From: Paenibacillus sp. VTT E-133291 | GTDB taxonomy: Bacteria; Bacillota; Bacilli; Paenibacillales; Paenibacillaceae | Assembly (NCBI RefSeq): GCF_002264395.1 | Contig: NZ_NFVA01000005.1 | Span: forward strand, 62,001 to 126,000 | Length of the DNA stretch: 64,000 nucleotides | Direction of reading: 5' to 3' | In this document: positions 1 through 8,850 of the stretch, one piece after another | Position numbering within the stretch: position 1 is the stretch's first letter | Layout: every line of letters starts with the position of its first letter | The notes under the pieces: generated by a model | The model's database searches: none | The model's input: the letters and a program-made list of their open reading frames with translations, nothing else | What the model was told of the DNA's origin: nothing | Position numbers and translations under genes: made by a program

Positions 1-2072
1 AGACGCTTGAACAGCTCTTCCTTGGATAGAACCTGACGGTTCTCATAAGCAGCCGCAACATTTGCACGTCGCAAAAGCTCTTCTTCGAAAGATAGAGCAA
101 ACGGATCTGCCGTTAATATTTCCCGCTGACAAATGGCAATCAAACGCTCCGTTACCGCTACTTTGCCTTGCTCTAACAGCTTAGAAATGCTACCCATGTA
201 CTTGTCACTAAAGAATATCCCTGGCCCACGCCGGGTCTCGATCTCTTTCATTACTTCTTCTGTGACAACTCGGTAGTATTCCATCACGTTCTGGCCAGTG
301 GTTTCATTCGTTCGCCCAATGCTGTCCATCACAGTAATACGCAGGTCTTCTTGGAGCGTCTCCATAGCTTTCACACGAGCCACACATTCCACGTGAAGCT
401 GCTCAAGCGCAGATTCCAAACGACTGCATAGCGCAAGCTCACTTTCCATACATAATAGCTCATATTTTTTGCCATATACCGCAGAGAATAAGTAAAGAAT
501 GAAGTTGCGTACCGTTCGTTTGTCAAAAAGCGGCACACGCTGGAACGGTTGGCGCTCCACACTTTCCGCATAAAGATCCTCAAGCTCATCCTGCGCGGAG
601 ACAAGTGCTGAACGCAATCCAGTCATATGCTGACGCAAAGCATGCAGCACACTGCCACCCTCATCGCGATCAGCTGTCCACTCCGCAAGCTGATAGAATG
701 TTACTGCTGGTGTAGCTGTTTCCTGTGCCGCCAATAGGGTGCGCCATCCACGAAGTGGATGAATACCTTCTACTCTCCGGTTAGACTCTGCCACAAAATT
801 ATTACGGAAATAAGCTTCGCCCCCATCACCGAACAGCTGCTGTTCAGCTTCACGAAGTGACAGCTGCTTCAGCTCATTGTAGGACGGACGTCCATGGCTC
901 ATTAGCCCTGTCATTTCACTAAGGCCGTCTTTCTCCGGGACTAACTGCGCCCTATGCTCCCGTAAACGATCAGGATCCAGCCCTAATAGAGATTGACGCT
1001 CGCGCATAGTCCATGGACTACCCTCACGCATATCCGCTGCAAGACGCCGGAAGGCGTGATACAGCACGGCCAAGGCAATTTGGACATTAGGCCTTCTTAC
1101 GCCAGAAAAGCCTGCAGAGGCGTAGCCTTGTCTTCCTGTGCTGCCTCTAATCCCGCTTTTGAAGGTCATATTGTTATACCCGCCGTGTCCGGTTGCCTGA
1201 TCAGAAGTCGGGCGAACACGATTCTTGAGTAAACTGATATGGGAAATAATCTCGTAGTTATCATCCATGCCGTGAGCAGACATCATTCCGCGCTCATTCT
1301 TATCAGAGAGCAGGTACACAAGGTCAAATAATGCAGAAGGACCATGGCCAACTGGAATTGACAGTCCGTCTTCGGTTACAAGCAGCGGCGCATTAAAGGT
1401 ATAGTCCGTAGCTTGCATTCTGTCCAATTCACGCAGAAAAGCCAGCCCTACCGAGCTGGAATATCCAAAATTATCCCCTTGCTCCCGCTCATTAATTAGA
1501 GCGTAGAGATCCGTCTGTACCGACTTAAAAGACTGACTGAGTATTGCACGAGCCAGCAGTGTAATTTCTGGCAACAACACATTAAGCGGGTCATCGACCC
1601 GCGTAATGATAGAGAGATGAATCACGTCAAATGATGAATATAGACGTCCATAATCCGCTATACTGTTGCTCAGCCGCCGGATAACTTTATTCATTTCAGC
1701 AAGATAACGTGTATCCTCATGAAACTTGCGGTAAAGCTCATGACGCACCGTGCGCGGATCTGACCCTGCCATATCCGGCAAGGCCATGGCCAGTACCCGG
1801 TCTTTTCCTCCTGCATCAGCGCCCCTCTTACTTCTGTCTGTGTCCTCACTCTTCGTGCCTGACACAGCATGTAATGCCATAACACCGCCGGCGTTATCCC
1901 ATTTCCGTTCGCAGCTATCCAGCACCGGACCGATGGCCGGAGCAACCTTGTCGCCTACGAACAGAAACAGGGCTGGGTAATGGATGCTGCTGCGTCCATC
2001 CCCTTTACTGCGCTGTGCCTCTTCCTGTACCGCATATTGTTCACCATAGGATATTGCCAGTGTTTTGATCAT
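1..2072 (-). CDS. Large unrecognised soluble protein of tubulin-like/vWA locus (3' end outside window)
   Basis: An open frame of 690 codons runs leftward off the window edge, so the true C-terminus is missing. It starts at ATG 2072, only four bases after the stop of the tubulin-like gene, which suggests translational coupling. The N-terminus reads MIKTLAISYGEQYAV and is not a signal peptide. I saw no transmembrane segment in the visible part. Sequence further in includes a Gly-rich stretch near residues 305-330 (GHGGYNNMTFKSG, ASAGFSGVRR) and long charged helical segments toward the visible end. I do not recognise the family. Its place directly behind the FtsZ/tubulin-like gene in a tight three-gene operon suggests it works with that protein, perhaps as a cytoplasmic partner or regulator. 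That role is inference from context only. Confidence 0.75.
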   Translation of the reverse strand, partial: MIKTLAISYGEQYAVQEEAQRSKGDGRSSIHYPALFLFVGDKVAPAIGPVLDSCERKWDNAGGVMALHAVSGTKSEDTDRSKRGADAGGKDRVLAMALPDMAGSDPRTVRHELYRKFHEDTRYLAEMNKVIRRLSNSIADYGRLYSSFDVIHLSIITRVDDPLNVLLPEITLLARAILSQSFKSVQTDLYALINEREQGDNFGYSSSVGLAFLRELDRMQATDYTFNAPLLVTEDGLSIPVGHGPSALFDLVYLLSDKNERGMMSAHGMDDNYEIISHISLLKNRVRPTSDQATGHGGYNNMTFKSGIRGSTGRQGYASAGFSGVRRPNVQIALAVLYHAFRRLAADMREGSPWTMRERQSLLGLDPDRLREHRAQLVPEKDGLSEMTGLMSHGRPSYNELKQLSLREAEQQLFGDGGEAYFRNNFVAESNRRVEGIHPLRGWRTLLAAQETATPAVTFYQLAEWTADRDEGGSVLHALRQHMTGLRSALVSAQDELEDLYAESVERQPFQRVPLFDKRTVRNFILYLFSAVYGKKYELLCMESELALCSRLESALEQLHVECVARVKAMETLQEDLRITVMDSIGRTNETTGQNVMEYYRVVTEEVMKEIETRRGPGIFFSDKYMGSISKLLEQGKVAVTERLIAICQREILTADPFALSFEEELLRRANVAAAYENRQVLSKEELFKR

Positions 2073-2076
2073 AGGC

Positions 2077-5000
2077 CTATTTCAACTTTCTGCGGATGCT
2101 GCCGAGTTTGCTAGTCATACTCTTGTAGAAACTATACATCTCATCGCCGCTCTCATACTCTACCCGTTCATACTCCAAGCTGTCGCGTGCTTCAAGGAAG
2201 GATACATAAAGACCTTCCAGCTTATAGAGCAATGGGGTTACGTCTTCAGCGGCAGTCATTTCACTCGCACGGCGAGCTGCCTTACGCAGCAGAACGCTGC
2301 GGCTCTTCTCATCCAGCTCCCGGAAATGACGGTACACGGCATATTCCACGTAGCTACGTTCTTTCATCAAGTTGGCAAACGGCTCCCAAGCTTCCTCTTC
2401 TTCATCACGGTCATAAACGTAGAGTGCGCCTTTCTTGATAATGCTGTCCGTGTACAACGCTTCGATGAATTGGTCCATCCACTTGTCTTCGTCCAGATAT
2501 TGATGGAGCAGCCCTTCAAGCTCCGTTGCTTTTGCAGTCAGCTCAGCATATTTAGCTAGCTCAATACGAACACGAGAAATCAGCTGTGGTGAACGAATTA
2601 GATTCTCCTGTGCCATTTCTTTATTGATGCTGCCAAAAATATCTTTAATGCCTTCGCGCTCCAAGCCCTTCTCGCGCAGATTCTTTAGTTCATCAGCCGC
2701 CTTCTTCACTTCTCCGAGATTCGGACGCGAAGAATTTAACTGCATATCAAATCCACTCAATAGAGCATCCATATCAAATGGTTTCGTAAACACAACAGAG
2801 TATCTGTTGCTTGTGTTCTCGTCTACACCTTTTTCGATGATCACTCCGCTTGCCAACGCCTTTGCAAAGTCTGCACGCACACGTGCGTTATAATCACGTA
2901 CACGAGAATTGACGTAAGTGTCACCCCATGATTTTTCCGGAATCGGAGAAGGGAGATACGTCCAGTTGTTCTTATCCGTCATCACCAGATGGCGGCCGAT
3001 CCCTTCCTTATCGAGAATGGTCCGCTCATAGTTCTCTTCAAACACCCGCAGCGGCGTGTAGACGAAGAGTGGCACACCGTTACGTGTGTTAAGCCAGAAA
3101 ATACGGTTTTTCACTTGGCTTTCTTTGATTGTAAATTGTGATTTGCCAAGCGCATTATTCTGATAATTACGAATCCCTTTCAGGATGCCAGGCGCTTTAA
3201 CAGGTACGGAAACGAAACCCCATGATGGGAAATGCAAGCTGCCCGAGCTGTTGCTAAGGTGGAAGGTAGGCACAGCCTCTTCGTCCAATTTACCGGCAAT
3301 AATCCGCTCTACGAACTTATCCAGCGGCTCTTCATGGCCGAATTTCATCACTAGGAAATCTTCCATCGAACGGGTGATCAGATCCCCGAACTTATCGCTA
3401 AGGAAATCCGAAATCGAGCGAACGATATCAATCTCCTGTTCCTTAACCCAGCGTCCGGAATGTTTCAGCATTTCACGGGTGAAGTCGCGAATCAGGTCGT
3501 CGCCGTCCTTCTGATCCATGATTTTGGAGATCGTCGCCGAAATATCCGGCACGTTAACAATGTTCCAATAATAAGTTTTGTTGCCTTTATAATCTGCTTG
3601 CTCTTCACCATTGATAAGGATGTCCCCATTCTTGGCAAAAATCGAGCTAAGCGCACTAAGAATCTCCGTAAACACACCGTAAATCCGGCTATTCTCTTCA
3701 TTTAAGAGTTCATATAAGTCCTCGTAAAATTGAATCATTTGTTCCGTGCGTTCTACATCGGCATGGAGCCAATATTCATTGATTTTAGCCTCAATATAGG
3801 CATTTTTCTTCTTCTCTTTGGATACAAAAGCACTGCGAGCATCGCTCAGCTTCTCATCCGCACTGTCCTGTGCCGTCTCAATATCCCGTGGCAGACGCAG
3901 CAAGCTTTCACGTAAAGCCTCAATATAAGACTGAATCAGCTTCAAAATACAGAAGCCCTTCTCGGTGTACAGCAGGCGGGAAACGTAGAACGGACCTTGC
4001 TCTGGGTGCAGGAAGATGCGCTCCAGCTCTTCACTGAAACGTCCGACAATTTCGCCAGGCAGCTGCTTTTTCGATTTGATATATTCTTCTCGGGCACGAG
4101 CCAGGAAGTTCTGCTCCAGCTCTGTATCCATGCTTACCACTTGATTCTTAACTACATTGGCATGATTCAGGCGTTCGCTATTTTCGAAACCTGGTAATGG
4201 CTCAGGTACACGGGATTCAAAGGTTTTAATCATGCTGTCGAGATCTATCCCCAGCTTGCGTGCGAATTTCTCAACATCCTCTTGGCCAGGCGCCTGCTGG
4301 AACATTTTTTCCATTTTATCAAACAAGCGGAAGGCCAGATAAGTCGTCATTTCCTCAATCGGAAGCACGGCAGACGAGGCACCGATAATGTTGTATTCAT
4401 AGTTAGCTGGATAAGTCTTGTTCATCTGCGCAATATTAGTGCGGATATTACTGATATAGTCATGGATGGCGAATTCTTCACCCGATTGCTTTTCTTCACT
4501 TGCCATAAAGTTCGTGATGTTCTCAGCCGTTACGTTCATACAGTAATCATACGCATTCTCAAGCAGCTTACCTTCGGTATTCGTTGCAGAGATTAAATGG
4601 CATAGATTAAACGGAGGCAGCGGTGAATTCACCGTCAAAATATTACCGTATTGCTGCTGGAATCGCTCCCCGCGACTGTCCACATTCATCCAGTAATCCA
4701 GCTCTTTTAGCGCCGCATAACCGTTCTTGCGAATATATTCACGCGTATGCTCACTTAGACTTTTATTAGACAGGTTCACGTCCGGTGTAAAGAGATAACC
4801 CAGTGTGTTCACACGGTCAATACCGGCTGATCCATAATCACGTTCAATAATACCGCGTACGATATAGGCAATATCAAGGAACGCTCCACTACCTGTACCC
4901 CCTGACAAACCTGTCAAAAGGAAGACCATCAGCTTTTTGTTCGTGCCAACAGATAAGGTCTTGATCTTCTTATCAATCGCCCCTACCACCTGATTAATCT

Positions 5001-5466
5001 TGGTGAACAAGAGCAGGCGTCCAGCCTGCCGCACACCAGCGGCACCGTTCATACCATCTGTGATGCTCAGCTCCGGTGACAGCCAATCCGTGATGTACGA
5101 ATCAAGGATACTGCGGTTCTGCAGCAATCCGCCGATTTCAGCATTCGCCAGCAATACAAATTCATTCTGTGGATCAAGTCCAATCCCTTTGTATTTCTTC
5201 CCGCGATCCTGTTCATTCGTCTCAAAGGCTAGAAACTCCACATTATCCGGCTTGTCCCGCTTCTTCTTGGATATCGGATCTTCCGGCAGCTTAAAGCGGC
5301 GGTTAATCTGATATTTAAGTCGCAGCAGGGCATCAATGCCCGTGCCGCCTAGTCCAATAATCAGGATCGGATTATCAATCGTATCCACCCTGATCTTATC
5401 ACTGACAATCCCGCCGCCTAGTGATACATCCAATTGCTGTATATGCTCTCTTACTACTGGTTTCAT
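2077..5466 (-). CDS. Very large FtsZ/tubulin-like (Tubulin_2-type) protein
   Basis: The 1129-residue protein has the two glycine signatures of the FtsZ/tubulin fold. The first is a Rossmann-type nucleotide motif, ILIIGLGGTGIDAL, at about residues 34-47. The second is the tubulin signature loop, GLSGGTGSGA, at 187-196, preceded by a hydrophobic strand. The N-terminal 450 or so residues are therefore likely a GTP-binding, possibly polymerising, domain. The remaining roughly 650 residues are charged and helix-rich and have no FtsZ counterpart; FtsZ itself is about 380 residues. The start has a strong AGGAGG site about nine bases upstream. It lies 61 bases after the vWA gene and four bases before the next gene. 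Published comparative genomics described FtsZ-like families linked to vWA proteins and proposed membrane remodelling. GTPase activity and polymerisation are inferred here. Confidence 0.88.
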   Translation of the reverse strand: MKPVVREHIQQLDVSLGGGIVSDKIRVDTIDNPILIIGLGGTGIDALLRLKYQINRRFKLPEDPISKKKRDKPDNVEFLAFETNEQDRGKKYKGIGLDPQNEFVLLANAEIGGLLQNRSILDSYITDWLSPELSITDGMNGAAGVRQAGRLLLFTKINQVVGAIDKKIKTLSVGTNKKLMVFLLTGLSGGTGSGAFLDIAYIVRGIIERDYGSAGIDRVNTLGYLFTPDVNLSNKSLSEHTREYIRKNGYAALKELDYWMNVDSRGERFQQQYGNILTVNSPLPPFNLCHLISATNTEGKLLENAYDYCMNVTAENITNFMASEEKQSGEEFAIHDYISNIRTNIAQMNKTYPANYEYNIIGASSAVLPIEEMTTYLAFRLFDKMEKMFQQAPGQEDVEKFARKLGIDLDSMIKTFESRVPEPLPGFENSERLNHANVVKNQVVSMDTELEQNFLARAREEYIKSKKQLPGEIVGRFSEELERIFLHPEQGPFYVSRLLYTEKGFCILKLIQSYIEALRESLLRLPRDIETAQDSADEKLSDARSAFVSKEKKKNAYIEAKINEYWLHADVERTEQMIQFYEDLYELLNEENSRIYGVFTEILSALSSIFAKNGDILINGEEQADYKGNKTYYWNIVNVPDISATISKIMDQKDGDDLIRDFTREMLKHSGRWVKEQEIDIVRSISDFLSDKFGDLITRSMEDFLVMKFGHEEPLDKFVERIIAGKLDEEAVPTFHLSNSSGSLHFPSWGFVSVPVKAPGILKGIRNYQNNALGKSQFTIKESQVKNRIFWLNTRNGVPLFVYTPLRVFEENYERTILDKEGIGRHLVMTDKNNWTYLPSPIPEKSWGDTYVNSRVRDYNARVRADFAKALASGVIIEKGVDENTSNRYSVVFTKPFDMDALLSGFDMQLNSSRPNLGEVKKAADELKNLREKGLEREGIKDIFGSINKEMAQENLIRSPQLISRVRIELAKYAELTAKATELEGLLHQYLDEDKWMDQFIEALYTDSIIKKGALYVYDRDEEEEAWEPFANLMKERSYVEYAVYRHFRELDEKSRSVLLRKAARRASEMTAAEDVTPLLYKLEGLYVSFLEARDSLEYERVEYESGDEMYSFYKSMTSKLGSIRRKLK

Positions 5467-5527
5467 ATGCTTTATCCTCCTAAAAGTTTTGCGGAAGCTG
5501 TACTTCAGATTTCTTGCAAAACCACTT

Positions 5528-7345
5528 CTATACTAAATATTCGAGATAAATCGTCTTATCTACCGTGTGCAGGGACACTGAAACGCGGTCACCACTCTTC
5601 AGCTCAAGACCACGCGAGGCATCCGCAGCACGTCCGGATCTCTCTACAGTAACACCTTCTCCACTGCGTAACAGCAATCGGTCATTCTTAGCTGGTGTGA
5701 AAATAATGCTCTCGCTTTCCTTCAGCTCAGGCGCTAATTGCAGCAGCTGATGAAGGGTGAACTTGCCTCTGAAGCCAGCAAGTTTCTTATATTGTGGGTA
5801 GGTCTTCTCACCCGTGTTGCCGTCTTTAACCTCAATTACCAGCTGTCCAACAAAACCACGTGCCGATTTCTTATTCAGCACATACCATGCCGCAGCGGCT
5901 GCCAACACCAGAAGAATACCACCAATAATGTAATACAAGGTATTAGACGATGCTTCTTTCAGAGGTTCTTCTTTGCCAGTCCCTGTTGATGGACTAGTAG
6001 TAGCTGCGCCACCTGACTTCGCGCTGATCTTCACAGGAGCACTTTCACGATAGAAACTACTTTCCTCTGCACGAACCTTCAGCTCATAGTCATGGCTCTC
6101 TTTTACCTCAAATGTACCCTTAAAAACATCCCCGGAGTTATCCAGTTCGATTTCCTGTACATCACCTGTATCGATATCTGTAGCAAGCAGTACCGCCTTC
6201 ATATCTTGATACAAATTACTGAGCGTTACCTGAGTACCATTGCTGAACAGGTGAGAGGTAATATCAATTTTATCACCTTTTTTATAGGTTGCTGATGGCA
6301 ACGCATCGATCTTAAGCTCCAAATCGTAGTTAAAAACTAGATTAATATCAATTTTATCCTTTGGCACACCTTTGACCTGAAGCTTCCAATCTCCTTCTTG
6401 CGGTGACAACAGCTTGATCAAGCTATAAGTAGAAGACTTCGACAGCACAACATCCTTGGACGGGATCGCGACAGCATTTCCTGCAGGATCAGTTAGCTTC
6501 GCGGTCACAGGCTGTGACGACATAATTGAGATATTGGCTTCCAAAACACTGCCGTTAGGCACGTTGACGGTCACATCCTGATAATCCCCATTTGCAGTGA
6601 TCGACTGCACAGGTACTACCTTTAGCTTCAGATGGCTAGCAAAAATTTCACTAAGTATTTGCGGAAGATCATCTGCGGAGTCCGTCGAAAATGCTTTACC
6701 ACCTGTCTCAGTGGACAGATCAGCGAGTTTCTGTTTATTCAGCTTGCCGTCGGCATTAAGCCCAATCGTATAAATGGGATAGCCATTCTTCTTGGCGACC
6801 TCCACAGCGGCGTTCAGTTCTTTATCCGATTCGCTTTGCGTCCGGCCTGTTGTTTTGTTGAAATCATTATTGCCATCAGCTAGCATTACAATGATTGGCT
6901 CATGATTCGGATCGCTACCATTCTGGAGCACCTTCACAGCTTCTTCTACACCGACAGCAATGTCGGTATAAGCTCCACGGTCCAGTCCATCAATAAAATC
7001 CTTCAAATCCTGTTTATCTGCCTCTGAATTAATTTCCAGCAGGGCCTTCTCCCGCTGCACTTTGTCGGTATAGGCAACAATACCTACTTTATCACCTTTA
7101 GTAGATAGCATATCTATGAACATTTTCATCGCTTCGCTCGCGACTTTGTTCTTGTCACTAGTCTTCATGGAGTTACTTACATCGATAAGAAGCACTGCAT
7201 CAATGTGAGATTGCGCCGATGTTGCCGCATAGGCCTGAACAGCTGCAAATGGTGAGGCAGCAAGACATAGCGCCAGCAGTAATGCCGGGAAGATACGTTG
7301 AATAAGTGTCTTAGTTGTTCTGTTACTTTGATATTTACGAAGCAT
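5528..7345 (-). CDS. Secreted vWA-domain protein with one C-terminal membrane anchor
   Basis: The 605-residue protein starts with a basic region and a signal peptide (about residues 15-41, ending near VQAYAA). A von Willebrand A domain follows. Its metal-ion-dependent adhesion site looks intact: DVSNS at 55-59, Thr127 in GAYTD, and Asp157 in MLADGNND. Beta-rich, Ig-like segments fill about 240-440, followed by a Ser/Thr/Gly linker. A single membrane helix lies at about 470-490. Some 110 residues beyond it should be cytoplasmic and look like a small beta domain. The predicted topology puts the vWA domain outside the cell and the tail inside, next to the tubulin-like protein encoded downstream. 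A GAGGAG site sits eight bases before the ATG. This is the first gene of the leftward operon. Confidence 0.9.
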   Translation of the reverse strand: MLRKYQSNRTTKTLIQRIFPALLLALCLAASPFAAVQAYAATSAQSHIDAVLLIDVSNSMKTSDKNKVASEAMKMFIDMLSTKGDKVGIVAYTDKVQREKALLEINSEADKQDLKDFIDGLDRGAYTDIAVGVEEAVKVLQNGSDPNHEPIIVMLADGNNDFNKTTGRTQSESDKELNAAVEVAKKNGYPIYTIGLNADGKLNKQKLADLSTETGGKAFSTDSADDLPQILSEIFASHLKLKVVPVQSITANGDYQDVTVNVPNGSVLEANISIMSSQPVTAKLTDPAGNAVAIPSKDVVLSKSSTYSLIKLLSPQEGDWKLQVKGVPKDKIDINLVFNYDLELKIDALPSATYKKGDKIDITSHLFSNGTQVTLSNLYQDMKAVLLATDIDTGDVQEIELDNSGDVFKGTFEVKESHDYELKVRAEESSFYRESAPVKISAKSGGAATTSPSTGTGKEEPLKEASSNTLYYIIGGILLVLAAAAAWYVLNKKSARGFVGQLVIEVKDGNTGEKTYPQYKKLAGFRGKFTLHQLLQLAPELKESESIIFTPAKNDRLLLRSGEGVTVERSGRAADASRGLELKSGDRVSVSLHTVDKTIYLEYLV

Positions 7346-7427
7346 AAATAGGGCTCCTCTTGTGTTATATTAGGCACATATGACAGGTTCAGCACTATCG
7401 CTAAAATCTGTAAATAGTATGCCATTA

Positions 7428-7436
7428 TGATATAAT
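7428..7436 (+). promoter_or_regulatory. Extended -10 promoter candidate for rightward membrane-protein genes
   Basis: A TGATATAAT string matches an extended -10 element (TGn followed by TATAAT at 7431-7436). No good -35 box is seen at the usual distance. It lies in the 205-base divergent region between the vWA gene and the 50-residue membrane protein, leaving a leader of roughly 105-110 bases before ATG 7551. A promoter for the leftward operon must lie in the same region, but I could not pick one out with confidence. Confidence 0.5.
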
Positions 7437-7550
7437 TAAACCTTGTAAACTTCAACTTTAGGACCGCCGGACCAAAGTAGCAATGATGCATAGAGTGATC
7501 ATTCTATGAGCCATCCAGACTGCGAGGCGTCTATGAGAAAGGACTGTTCC

Positions 7551-7703
7551 ATGATTTCATACGTCATTCTTGGGATTACGTTCCTAATTGTCGTAATTCA
7601 AATTTCCATCTATGCTGCACGCCAACGTAAACCACTAACTCGAGATGATATTAACGACCGCCTACTGGCCGCATTGAACGGAGGCGATAAAGGCCGTGAA
7701 TAA
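7551..7703 (+). CDS. 50-residue single-helix membrane protein
   Basis: The protein starts MISYVILGITFLIVVIQI, one membrane helix of about 20 residues. A basic stretch follows (AARQRKPLTRDD), then a short polar tail. The start at 7551 is chosen because AAAGGA lies about eight bases upstream. The frame also stays open to ATGs at 7533 and 7506, which have poorer ribosome sites and would add a polar lead before the helix. The stop overlaps the GTG start of the zinc-ribbon gene by eight bases, so the two are translationally coupled. No family is recognised. By context it is a small membrane partner of the divergent tubulin-like/vWA genes. Confidence 0.7.
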   Translation: MISYVILGITFLIVVIQISIYAARQRKPLTRDDINDRLLAALNGGDKGRE

Positions 7704-8622
7704 GAAAAGACCTGTTACCTTTCGCCCTTTCAAGGCTCCTCGTTACGCTTATGACAAGCTTCGTATTTGTCGCCACTGCGGACAATACACCGCTCTCGGT
7801 GAAGATCGATGCACCAAATGCGGTAAAGATTCACTTATTACGGTAGAGAAGCAAGCCGCATCCATTGCAGGAAGAAAAATGCATACGCGCCTCCTATTCA
7901 TCTTACTGCTTACACTAGCCTCCGTCTATTTTGGAAATAGCATAGAGCAGATGATGTTATGTGGTGCCGGAGGAATTCTCCTCGCTGGACTATTGTACTA
8001 TACGCAGCGAAAAGTACGGCAGAACGAGAATCTTCGTTCTCTTAACGAGCTGCTCGGCCGAGGAATTGGCATCATCAAAGAGGGACTGGAGATCAACCGC
8101 CAGGAGGCTGTCTCCGTACTCCGTGAGGACGATGTTCTTGCCTACGAGAAGCTGCGCGAACTCTCCATCCTGCTTCGTGGTGACCGGATCGCACGGCAAC
8201 GTATCGCCTTGCTGCATGGTTTTTTGCTTCGCAAGGATATGGATTTAGAACTGGAGCAGCTTCTTCTTAAGGATTTCGAGCCGCTACTAGCCGAATATAT
8301 CGGCGAGATCGCTAAAGTCCGTCCTGATCTGATCAAAGATCGTACACTACGATACGTAAAGAACTATGAAGTAGAAATTCGTCATATGAATAATGGTATG
8401 ACCATCCTTACGGGAGTTGCCGGAGCTGCAGTAAGAATGAAGCGTTATGCCCTGCTCTACTCCAGTATGATCGGCCGATACGTGCAAGATCTGCCTAAAG
8501 ACCGCTTTATGCGGTTATCCAAACTCATCGCTGCGAATCCCCATGAACCGTGGAATGGCTTGGACCAAAGAGTAGCGGACATTCGTGAAGCCAAATACCG
8601 CTGGGACCCGGAAGTTCAATAG
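7696..8622 (+). CDS. Zinc-ribbon membrane protein
   Basis: The 308-residue protein has an N-terminal cytoplasmic zinc ribbon made of two CxxC knuckles (CRHC at 25-28 and CTKC at 39-42). Two adjacent membrane helices follow at about 64-81 and 84-103. A roughly 200-residue cytoplasmic region then follows, mostly helical and rich in Arg, Leu and Glu. The start is GTG 7696, inside the end of the preceding 50-residue gene. The helical tail has the look of a scaffold or repeat domain, but I recognise no named family. The gene sits second in the rightward group facing the vWA/tubulin-like operon, so a role at the membrane in the same system is likely but inferred. Zinc binding follows from the four cysteines. 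Confidence 0.8.
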   Translation: MNKKRPVTFRPFKAPRYAYDKLRICRHCGQYTALGEDRCTKCGKDSLITVEKQAASIAGRKMHTRLLFILLLTLASVYFGNSIEQMMLCGAGGILLAGLLYYTQRKVRQNENLRSLNELLGRGIGIIKEGLEINRQEAVSVLREDDVLAYEKLRELSILLRGDRIARQRIALLHGFLLRKDMDLELEQLLLKDFEPLLAEYIGEIAKVRPDLIKDRTLRYVKNYEVEIRHMNNGMTILTGVAGAAVRMKRYALLYSSMIGRYVQDLPKDRFMRLSKLIAANPHEPWNGLDQRVADIREAKYRWDPEVQ

Positions 8623-8624
8623 GG

Positions 8625-8832
8625 CTTTCTTATATTTCAAGAAGAAACGGGATTGGCATCCGTTATAGTTGGTAATTGTTTCTCGGTGAAATATAAGGAT
8701 AAAGAATGATGTGAAACTATGCTTTCTTATATTTCAAGAAGAAACGGGATTGGCATCTTATTGATGGCAATCGTTTCTCGTAGAAATATAAGGATAAAGA
8801 ATAATGTGAAACTATGCTTTCTTATATTTTGA
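8625..8832 (+). repeat. Tandem hairpin repeat, about 97-base unit, 2.1 copies (family A)
   Basis: Two near-identical units start with CTTATATTTC at 8629 and 8726, and a truncated third begins at 8821. Each unit holds a hairpin: CTTATATTTC pairs with GAAATATAAG (8629-8638 with 8688-8697; 8726-8735 with 8783-8792), and inside it AGAAAC pairs with GTTTCT. Unit 1 and unit 2 differ mostly in the loop. A related copy lies at 34676-34758 in the same orientation. The array fills the 228-base gap inside the rightward operon, and the third partial unit runs up to the ribosome site of the next gene. It could act as an RNA-processing or attenuation element, or be a non-autonomous mobile repeat. Confidence 0.85.
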
Positions 8833-8850
8833 AAAAAGAGGCTACTCTAT

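Noticed and set aside
2065..2559. 164-codon rightward frame inside the tubulin-like gene
   Set aside because: It lies antisense to a clearly coding gene, lacks a ribosome site and shows no protein family features.
7177..7491. 104-codon leftward frame over the divergent promoter region
   Set aside because: It crosses the vWA start and the extended -10 element and has no ribosome site.
8625..8832. Possible short CRISPR array
   Set aside because: Only two and a bit units, the unit is a hairpin of about 97 bases, there are no distinct spacers, and no cas genes are nearby.
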